NCBI GenBank assembly: GCA_902826945.1
Contig: CADEGS010000096.1
Location: 1-15,293, forward strand
Length of the DNA stretch: 15,293 nt
Direction: 5' to 3'
From: an uncultured bacterium
GTDB lineage: Bacteria > Planctomycetota > UBA1135 > GCA-002686595
The notes beneath the pieces were generated by a model, which saw nothing but the letters and a program-made list of their open reading frames with translations, made no database searches and was not told the origin of the DNA. The number at the start of each line of letters is the position of its first letter. The first letter of the stretch is position 1. This document shows, piece by piece, positions 9,837-15,293 of this stretch. Position numbers and translations under genes: made by a program.

Positions 9837-10802
9837 ATGCGACGCCCAGCGATCCCCTCCGGCCGGACCGTCGGGTCGGTCCTCCTCGCGCTCGCGTGCG
9901 GCGCCTGCGGCGCGGACGCGACGAGCGGGGCCCGCGCCCCGCAGCTCGGCGCCGCGCCGCCCGCCTTCGACGCCGGGGCGGCCTGGTCCCGCCTCGAGCG
10001 CGTGGTCGCCTTCGGCCCGCGCCCGGCGGGCAGCCCCGGCCTCGACCGCCTGCGCGACTGGCTGGCCGCGGAGCTCGTCTCCTTCGGCCTGCGGCCAGAG
10101 CGCGAGCGCTTCCGCCGCGACACCCCGATCGGCGCGATCGACTTCGAGAACGTCTGGGCCGAGCTCCCCGGGCGCTCGCCGCGCACGATCGTGCTCGCCT
10201 CGCACATCGACACGAAGCGCCTGCCGTTCGCCTTCGTCGGCGCCAGCGACGGCGGCTCGAGCACGGCCGTGCTGCTCGAGCTCGCGCGCCTGCTCGCCCA
10301 GGGCGGCCCGCGCGCGCTCACCTACCGCTTCCTGTTCCTCGACGGCGAGGAGTCGATCGACCTCGACTGGGTGGACGCGCACGCGCTGTACGGCTCGCGC
10401 CACCACGCGCAGGCCCTGCAGGAGGCGGGAGCGCTGGGGCGCATCGGCGCGGTCGTGGTGCTCGACCTCGTCGGCGACGCCGACCTGCGCCTCGAGCGCG
10501 ACACGAACTCGCACCAGGAGCTCCTGGCGCTGTTCGTCGCCGCCGCGCAGCGCATGGGCCGCGCGGACCTCTTCGCGCGCTACCGGCGCCCGATCCAGGA
10601 CGACCACGTGCCCTTCGCCCGCGCCGGCGTGCCAGCGCTGGACCTGATCGACCTCGACTACGGCCCCGGCAACGAGTACTGGCACGGTCCCGGCGACGTG
10701 CTCGAGCACTGCTCGCCGGCCAGCCTGGACGCCGTCGGACGCCTGGTGCTCGCGGCGCTCGACGACCTCGAGCGCTGGGTCCAGGAGCGCTCGAACCCCT
10801 GA
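9837..10802 (+). CDS. M28-family, glutaminyl-peptide cyclotransferase-like lipoprotein
   Basis: A 321-residue exported protein. A signal peptide ends LLALACGAC, with Cys21 or Cys24 as the lipidation site. The mature part is an M28 alpha/beta hydrolase domain: FGPRPAGSPGLDRLRDWL (59-76), SHIDTK (122-127), ASDGGSSTAVLLELAR (136-151; Asp138 a metal ligand), FLFLDGEES (165-173; Glu pair 171-172), LYGSRH (184-189), LDLVGD (209-214), IQDDHVPFARAGVPALDLI (253-271) and NEYWHGPGD (279-287; His283 a metal ligand). The IQDDHVPF block and the LYGSRH segment match glutaminyl cyclases (human QPCT has IEDDHIPF) better than aminopeptidases. The expected reaction is pyroglutamate formation from N-terminal Gln, or zinc aminopeptidase activity. 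The ATG at 9837 is chosen because it starts the signal peptide. The gene is monocistronic and converges on the M14-like pair with 11 bp between stops. Confidence 0.85.
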   Translation: MRRPAIPSGRTVGSVLLALACGACGADATSGARAPQLGAAPPAFDAGAAWSRLERVVAFGPRPAGSPGLDRLRDWLAAELVSFGLRPERERFRRDTPIGAIDFENVWAELPGRSPRTIVLASHIDTKRLPFAFVGASDGGSSTAVLLELARLLAQGGPRALTYRFLFLDGEESIDLDWVDAHALYGSRHHAQALQEAGALGRIGAVVVLDLVGDADLRLERDTNSHQELLALFVAAAQRMGRADLFARYRRPIQDDHVPFARAGVPALDLIDLDYGPGNEYWHGPGDVLEHCSPASLDAVGRLVLAALDDLERWVQERSNP

Positions 10803-10813
10803 CTCCGGCGCGC

Positions 10814-12169
10814 TCAGCGCAAGAGGAGCGTGCTCGCGGCGGCGCCCGCGCTGGCGCCGCGCGCCTCGAGCGCGACCTCGGCGCCGCCCGGCGCCTCGAG
10901 CAGGAGCCGCACCGTGGTCGCGCCGCGGCCGGGCAGGCGCCCGACGCGCACGCGGCCCTCGCCCGCGCCGCCCGCGGGCGCCAGGCGGAACGGCCCCTCG
11001 TCGCCCACGCGCAGCGCGCTCGCGATCAGGCGCGCGCCGCGCACGGCGAGCACGACGCCGCGATCGGCGCGGCCGGCGGCGGAGAGCGCGCTCTCGGTCG
11101 CGAGCGCGGAGGCGTTCGCGACGCGCACGTCCACGCGCCACACGCTCGACGAGGCCGCCTCGGGCGTGCCCGCCTCGAGCGCGAGGCGCGGCAGCTCGCG
11201 CGCCAGCGCGAGGAGCTCGCCGGCGCGCGCCTCGGCCGCGCTCCCCGCGCCCGCGTCGGTGCGCGGCGCGCAGCCGAGCGCCAGCACGCCCTGCGCCAGG
11301 TAGGCGAAGTCGAGCAGCGATCCGCGCGCGCTGTCGAGCGCGCGCAGCCCGGCGCGCGCCGTCCCGAGGCCGTCGAGGAGCGCCGCGCACGCGCCGCGGT
11401 CCGCGGCGGCGAGCGCCGGCGCGCCGACGGAGGTGCCGGCGACGGGCCCCGTCCAGGGCGCCACGACCAGCACGAGGTTCGGGTGCTCGGCGAGGAAGCG
11501 CGCCAGCGCGAGCGACTCCGGGCGCGCCAGCGGGATCGCGCTCCGCCCGCGCGTCCAGCCCGAGGGGAAGTCGGCCGCGAGCGCCGAGGGCTCGGCCGCG
11601 CCCTGCGCGCGCGCGTCCGGGTCGAGCACCGGCACGACGTACGCGCTGGCGCTCCAGGACGGTTCCTGCGCCAGGCGTCGCGCGAGCGCGAGCGCCGCCG
11701 CGGCGCTCCAGCCGCCCGCGGCCTCGCTCCCGCCGAGCTCCCCCACGACGAGGAGGCCCGGCACGTCGCGGTCGCTCGCCTCGCCCCCCGGTCCGACGAC
11801 GACGAGCTCGACCGCGCGCCCCTCCGGGCTCGTCGCGAGCGTCTCGACGCGCACGCGCCCGGCGTGCTCGCCCGCGAGCGCCCGGAGCGCGCCCGAGATC
11901 GCCTCGAGCGACGGCGCCGCGTCCCCGTCGCGCGCCGGCTCGGGCTTCGCCCCGGCGTCCGCCGCCCGCGGCTGCGCGGGCGGCGGGGCGCGGCCCGGCT
12001 CGCCCGCGGGCGGCGCCTCCTGGGCGCGCGCGTCCCCCGCGGCGCGCGGTGCTTCCCCCGGCGCGGCCTCGGCGCCTTCCGGCGCAGGAGCCTGCTCCTG
12101 CGCCGGAGCCGGCTCCTGCGCGCTCGCCGCGAGCGCGAGCGAGAGCACGAGCGCCGCGCCGCGCGTCAC
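10814..12169 (-). CDS. Exported degenerate M14-like protein B (pseudo-carboxypeptidase)
   Basis: A 451-residue protein with a signal peptide (MTRGAALVLSLALAASA, cleavage near residue 17), a Pro/Ala/Glu/Gln-rich linker (about 18-85), and a domain whose order matches peptidase M14: an S-x-EGR strand (114-118), VPGLLVVGELGGSEAAGG (136-153) where the zinc-binding HxxE should be, AYVVPVLDPDA (176-186) for the NPDG segment, ADFPSGW (199-205) for RNFPxGW, and FLAEHPNLVLVVAPWTG (225-241) where the third zinc His should be. The ligand His residues are absent, the counterpart of the catalytic Glu region reads VLALGCA (295-301), and only Glu149 remains. Residues 345-451 form a Gly/Ala-rich beta domain. 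The GTG start at 12169 overlaps the upstream TGA as GTGA, so translation is probably coupled. It probably has no peptidase activity; a binding role is inferred. Family assignment is by eye and is less certain than for protein A. Confidence 0.65.
   Translation of the reverse strand: MTRGAALVLSLALAASAQEPAPAQEQAPAPEGAEAAPGEAPRAAGDARAQEAPPAGEPGRAPPPAQPRAADAGAKPEPARDGDAAPSLEAISGALRALAGEHAGRVRVETLATSPEGRAVELVVVGPGGEASDRDVPGLLVVGELGGSEAAGGWSAAAALALARRLAQEPSWSASAYVVPVLDPDARAQGAAEPSALAADFPSGWTRGRSAIPLARPESLALARFLAEHPNLVLVVAPWTGPVAGTSVGAPALAAADRGACAALLDGLGTARAGLRALDSARGSLLDFAYLAQGVLALGCAPRTDAGAGSAAEARAGELLALARELPRLALEAGTPEAASSSVWRVDVRVANASALATESALSAAGRADRGVVLAVRGARLIASALRVGDEGPFRLAPAGGAGEGRVRVGRLPGRGATTVRLLLEAPGGAEVALEARGASAGAAASTLLLR
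12078..12107. repeat. 30-bp near-perfect palindrome inside the linker coding region
   Basis: TCCGGCGCAGGAGC, two spacer bases (CT), GCTCCTGCGCCGGA: 14-bp perfect arms. GCTCCTGCGC also recurs as a direct repeat at 12094-12103 and 12112-12121. The segment encodes part of the Pro/Ala/Glu/Gln linker of M14-like protein B, about 20-30 codons after its start. Expansion of a short unit is the simplest origin; an mRNA stem-loop near the 5' end is possible. Confidence 0.8.
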
Positions 12170-13860
12170 AGCCGCAGCTCCTGCGCGACGGCCGCGCCCA
12201 GCGCGCTCTGCACGCGCAGCCCGAGCACCGAGCCGGGCGGCGCGAGCACGAGCCAGGAGAGCTCCTCGCTCGCGCCCGAGCCCGAGAGCGGCGGCAGCGT
12301 GCGCTGCGTCTCGCCGGCCAGGAGCTCGACCCCGTCGGGCAGCACCAGCTCGACGCGCGCGCGGCTGGCCTCGCCCGCCGCCGCCAGGCCGGCGGGCAGC
12401 GCGCCCGCGTTGCGCAGGCGCGCGCGCAGCACGCACGCCGGCCCGTCGCGGCGCGCCTCGAGGACCTCGATCTGCAGACGCGGCAGCGCCCCCGCGACCT
12501 CGAGCGCGAAGCGCTCGATCCCGCTCAGCGCCTGCCCCAGCGCGGATGCGGGCGGGTTGAAGCAGGTCAGGGGCTCCCAGCCCCCCACCAGGCCCTGGCG
12601 TCCGTCGCCGAGGTCCACCGGCTGCCAGTCCACGAACCCGAGCCCCCCGCGCGTGTCGTCGAGCCAGCGCAGCCAGGAGCGGTCCTCGGGCGTGAGCTCG
12701 CGCAGCCCCGGCGCGAGCAGCACGTCCGGCGCGAGCTCCTCGAGGGCGAAGCGCGCGTCGCGCACGCGGCGCTCGCCGGGCTCGACCTCCGGCCCCCAGC
12801 AGGCGACCTCGACCGCGAGCACGCCGAGCGAGCCGTAGAGCCAGCCGATCGGGCTGCCCGGCCCGGCCACCGACGGCGCGTCCTCGGGCGGGCTCGCGCG
12901 ACCGGTGCCGCGGGCGAAGAGCGCGCCGAGCGTGGCGAAGGCCTGGCGATCCCAGGCGGCCGCCTCGGGGTCGCCCGTCGCCGGCGGCGGCGCGAGCGTC
13001 CCGTGGTTGCCCTGGAAGAGGAGCACGACGGCCGTGCGGCGCGCCAGCACGAGGTCGGCGAGCGCGCGCGCGCAGGGCTCGGAGAGCGGCCACGAGCCGC
13101 TGGCCGGGTCGAAGAGCGGCCCGCGCCAGCCGGCGGGGAAGTTGCGCTCCAGCGCCACGCCGCCGGGGCCGTCCTCGTTGAAGCGGCCGTCGCGGTCGTC
13201 GTCGCGCCCCTCGCGCGCGAGCGCGTAGCGCGGCGCCTCTCCCGGCCCCGCGGGACGCAGGAAGCGCCCGTCCGTGGAGCGCACCCAGGCGCCGGCCGGG
13301 TCCTCGACCAGGAGGTCGAGGATCAGCCCGTCGCCGTCCACGTCGTCGGGCCCGTCCTCGTCCACGCGGCCGTCGCGGTCGTCGTCCACGGGACGGTCGT
13401 TGCGGCCGTCGCCCGCTCCGCGCCGCCGCGAGCGCTCCAGGCCGTCGGGGTTGGCCCACGGGAGCGCGACGAAGGTCACGTCCGCGGGCAGCCGATCGGG
13501 CGCCGCGAGCAGCGCCCCCACCGCGTGCACGACCGCCTCGGAGCCCGAGAGCGAGAGCCCGTCGAGCCCGCCGACGAGCACGATCGCCGGCCGCTCGGCG
13601 AGCGGCACCTGGCCCCAGCCGCCGAACTGCACGCCGAGCAGGCGGCGCTCCCCGAAGCTCTTGCCGAGCTCCAGGCGCTCGCACAGGCCGCTGCCGAGCC
13701 AGCTCGAGAGCAGCGCCTCGCCGTCCTCGAGGCCGTGGTAGCGCGCGGGCGCGCCGCCCGCCTCCGCGCCGCCCGCCGCACCCTGCTGCGGGAGCGCGCG
13801 CGCGCCCGCGGCGAGCGCCAGCGCCGCGAGGAGCCGCAGGCCGCGCGGCCCGCGCCTCAT
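12166..13860 (-). CDS. Exported M14-family protein A with Asp-rich inserts and missing zinc ligands
   Basis: A 564-residue secreted protein: signal peptide MRRGPRGLRLLAALALAAGARA (cleavage near 22), then an M14 carboxypeptidase-type domain. Blocks in order are LELGKSFGERRLLGVQFG (63-80), AIVLVGGLDGLSLSGSE (92-108), VTFVALPWANPDGLERSR (128-145), two Asp-rich DxDxDG inserts (158-178 and 219-231), LERNFPAGW (237-245), LFQGNHGTLAPPP (281-293) and VLAVEVACWGPE (347-358). These are typical of large bacterial M14 proteins, and a C-terminal beta domain (about 462-564) is also typical. The metal-binding HxxE is replaced by DxxS in GGLDGLS, and the third zinc His is replaced (LFQ); the catalytic-Glu counterpart (Glu351) is kept. 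The protein is probably inactive as a peptidase. The ATG at 13860 has a GGGGGAGG Shine-Dalgarno sequence just upstream. The gene is coupled to the downstream M14-like gene. Confidence 0.8.
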   Translation of the reverse strand: MRRGPRGLRLLAALALAAGARALPQQGAAGGAEAGGAPARYHGLEDGEALLSSWLGSGLCERLELGKSFGERRLLGVQFGGWGQVPLAERPAIVLVGGLDGLSLSGSEAVVHAVGALLAAPDRLPADVTFVALPWANPDGLERSRRRGAGDGRNDRPVDDDRDGRVDEDGPDDVDGDGLILDLLVEDPAGAWVRSTDGRFLRPAGPGEAPRYALAREGRDDDRDGRFNEDGPGGVALERNFPAGWRGPLFDPASGSWPLSEPCARALADLVLARRTAVVLLFQGNHGTLAPPPATGDPEAAAWDRQAFATLGALFARGTGRASPPEDAPSVAGPGSPIGWLYGSLGVLAVEVACWGPEVEPGERRVRDARFALEELAPDVLLAPGLRELTPEDRSWLRWLDDTRGGLGFVDWQPVDLGDGRQGLVGGWEPLTCFNPPASALGQALSGIERFALEVAGALPRLQIEVLEARRDGPACVLRARLRNAGALPAGLAAAGEASRARVELVLPDGVELLAGETQRTLPPLSGSGASEELSWLVLAPPGSVLGLRVQSALGAAVAQELRL

Positions 13861-13870
13861 CCGCCGCGCC

Positions 13871-13878
13871 TCCCCCGG
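13871..13878 (-). promoter_or_regulatory. Ribosome binding site of M14-like protein A
   Basis: On the minus strand GGGGGAGG lies about 10 bases before the ATG at 13860. It is the clearest Shine-Dalgarno sequence in the window and supports this start over the in-frame codons upstream (reaching 13905), which would place 15 Arg-rich residues ahead of the signal peptide. Confidence 0.55.
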
Positions 13879-13972
13879 AGCGCGCGCGGCGCGCCGCGAG
13901 CACACGCGCGACCTGCGCGCCAGCCGGCGAGGGGCGTCGCGCGCGGGGCGCGGGGCGGCTCGGAGCGGCGCC

Positions 13973-15292
13973 TCAGGACGACACCTCGACCTCCTCGTCC
14001 TCGCGCTCGGACGCGGGCTCTCCCGCGCTCGGCGCGGACGCGTCGGGCGCGCGGAACGGCACGAGCACGCCCTCGTCCTCGTCCTCGTCCACGGCGGCCG
14101 CGGCCGCGGCGGCCGGCACGCTGCCGGTCGCCTCGGGCACGAACTCGTCCACGTCCGAGAGCTCGACCGAGACGACGTGGCTGACGCCGCGCACGGCCAT
14201 CGTCACGCCGTAGAGGCGCTGGCAGGCGGACATCGTGCCCTTGTTGTGGGTCACGATCAGGAACTGCGAGCCGATGTCGGTGGCCGCCAGGAGCCCGAGG
14301 AAGCGGCCGATGTTCGCGTCGTCGAGGGCGGCGTCCACCTCGTCGAGCACGCAGAACGGGCTCGGCTGCGCGCGGAAGACGGCGAAGAGCAGCGCCAGCG
14401 CCGTCATCGTTCGCTGGCCGCCCGAGAGCAGGCTGATCGGCAGCGCCCCGCGGCCCGGCGGCCGCGCGACGATCTCGAGGCCGGAGTCGAGCACCTGCGT
14501 CTCGTCGAGCAGCACGATGTCCGCGCTGCCGCCGCCGAAGAGCTGGCGGAAGATCGTGCGGAAGCTCTCGCGCACCTGCTCGAAGGTCTCGACGAAGCGC
14601 CGCTCGCTCTCCTCGTTGAGCTTGTGCACCGTGCCCTCGAGCGCGCGCCGCGCCTGGTCGAGGTCGCCGCGCTGCGCGCCGAGGAACGCCAGGCGCTGGG
14701 CCACCTCGGCCAGCTCGTCCACCGCCTCGAGGTTGACCGGCCCGCAGCGCTCCATCTCGGCGCGCAGCTCGGCCACGCGCAGGCCGAGCGCCTCGAGCGC
14801 GCCCGGGGCGCCCTCGGGGTCGAGCTCCGGCTCGGGCTCGAAGCCCTCCAGCGCGCGCACGGGCGGCAGGCCGAAGTCCTGCTCGACGCGGCGCTCGAGG
14901 TCGGCGGTCGCGAGCTCGACGCGCTGGTTCGCCAGGCGCTGGTCGGCCACCGCCGCCAGCAGCCGCTCGAGCTCGCCCGTGATCGACTCGCCGCGCTGGC
15001 GCAGGGCCTGCAGCGAGTCCGTGCCCTCTCGCTCGCGCTCGCGTGCCCCGGACAGGCGCTCCTCGAGCTTCCCGCGCTCGGAGAGCAGCAGCTCGCGCTC
15101 CTCGCGCAGCTCGCCGCGCTCGCGCTCGCCGGCCTCCGCGCTGCGCCCGCGCTCCTCGGCCAGGCGCCGCGCGCGCTCCAGCTCGCGCGCGGTCTCGCCG
15201 CGCTCGCGCTCGCGCTCGTCCGCGCGCTGGCGCAGGCCGCGCAGGCGCTCGGCGTGCGCGTGCGCCTCGAGCCGCGCCCGCGGGGCGTCCCC
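13973..15292 (-). CDS. smc: Chromosome segregation protein SMC (C-terminal 439 residues; 5' part outside window)
   Basis: The open frame runs off the right edge, so only the C-terminal part is present. From the edge to about 14900 it encodes an Arg/Glu/Leu-rich coiled coil, the C-terminal arm. The head follows: MERCGPVNLEAVDELAEV (the GPVN block), a helical segment ending FRTIFRQLFGGGSADI, the ABC signature LLSGGQRTMTALALLFA (around 14385-14433), Walker B with D-loop FCVLDEVDAALDD (around 14314-14352) and the H-loop FLIVTHNKGTM (around 14231-14263). SMC dimers with ScpA/ScpB compact and segregate the chromosome. After the head comes an unusual tail of about 60 residues with an Ala run, an Asp/Glu run and an acidic end. 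The frame has no stop up to the edge; the GTG at 14950 is an internal Val codon. It is 112 bp upstream of M14-like protein A on the same strand. Confidence 0.93.
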   Translation of the reverse strand, partial: GDAPRARLEAHAHAERLRGLRQRADERERERGETARELERARRLAEERGRSAEAGERERGELREERELLLSERGKLEERLSGAREREREGTDSLQALRQRGESITGELERLLAAVADQRLANQRVELATADLERRVEQDFGLPPVRALEGFEPEPELDPEGAPGALEALGLRVAELRAEMERCGPVNLEAVDELAEVAQRLAFLGAQRGDLDQARRALEGTVHKLNEESERRFVETFEQVRESFRTIFRQLFGGGSADIVLLDETQVLDSGLEIVARPPGRGALPISLLSGGQRTMTALALLFAVFRAQPSPFCVLDEVDAALDDANIGRFLGLLAATDIGSQFLIVTHNKGTMSACQRLYGVTMAVRGVSHVVSVELSDVDEFVPEATGSVPAAAAAAAVDEDEDEGVLVPFRAPDASAPSAGEPASEREDEEVEVSS

Positions 15293-15293
15293 C

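Noticed and set aside
9712..10647. Alternative plus-strand frame starting at the ATG in CATGGCACGC
   Set aside because: It is Ser/Arg/Ala-rich shadow of the M28 gene; that ATG overlaps the sigma-54 motif and the true frame has all M28 signatures.
13973..14950. Separate small SMC-like ATPase starting at the GTG at 14950
   Set aside because: The same frame stays open to the window edge and encodes a continuous Arg/Glu/Leu coiled coil, so this is the 3' part of a full SMC gene.

Overview
The window is about 75% G+C by eye and carries eleven genes, with no rRNA, tRNA, CRISPR array or complete transposon. Two candidate lipoprotein signals, a cleaved signal peptide and several GTG starts point to a high-GC diderm bacterium. 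A planctomycete-like or myxobacterium-like lineage is my best guess (large secreted M14 proteins with Asp-rich inserts, a glutaminyl-cyclase-like M28 lipoprotein, an SMC ATPase), but this is inference and no marker gene settles it.

Layout. 2-664 (+) is the end of a polytopic membrane protein of glycosyltransferase-C type. It converges on a polyprenyl-phosphate-type GT2 glycosyltransferase (696-1385, -). An OPT-family transporter (1506-3410, +) diverges from the GT2 gene and converges on an NHL-repeat lipoprotein (3593-4798, -). The only DNA between those last two genes is a compact inverted-repeat element (3407-3591) that looks like an IS630/Tc1-type MITE in a CTAG target. It sits exactly between two stop codons that were probably one base apart before insertion.

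4926-9526 (-) holds the conserved three-gene unit prkA, yeaH/yhbH (DUF444) and spoVR/ycgB, transcribed in that order with gaps of 4 and 1 bp. It encodes a AAA+ serine kinase, a VWA/MIDAS protein and a SpoVR protein associated with starvation, stationary phase or sporulation.

9527-9836 is a divergent regulatory region with a near-consensus sigma-54 promoter aimed at a glutaminyl-cyclase-like M28 lipoprotein (9837-10802, +). That gene converges on a translationally coupled pair (13860-10814, -) of exported proteins with the peptidase M14 fold, in which most or all metal ligands are replaced. They look like tandem pseudo-carboxypeptidases. The window ends inside an SMC chromosome-segregation ATPase (13973-15292, -), whose C-terminal coiled coil and ATPase lobe are visible and which has an unusual Ala/Asp/Glu tail.

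The observations most worth following are the stop-to-stop MITE-like insertion, the paired degenerate M14 proteins, and the sigma-54 promoter upstream of the cyclase-like lipoprotein.
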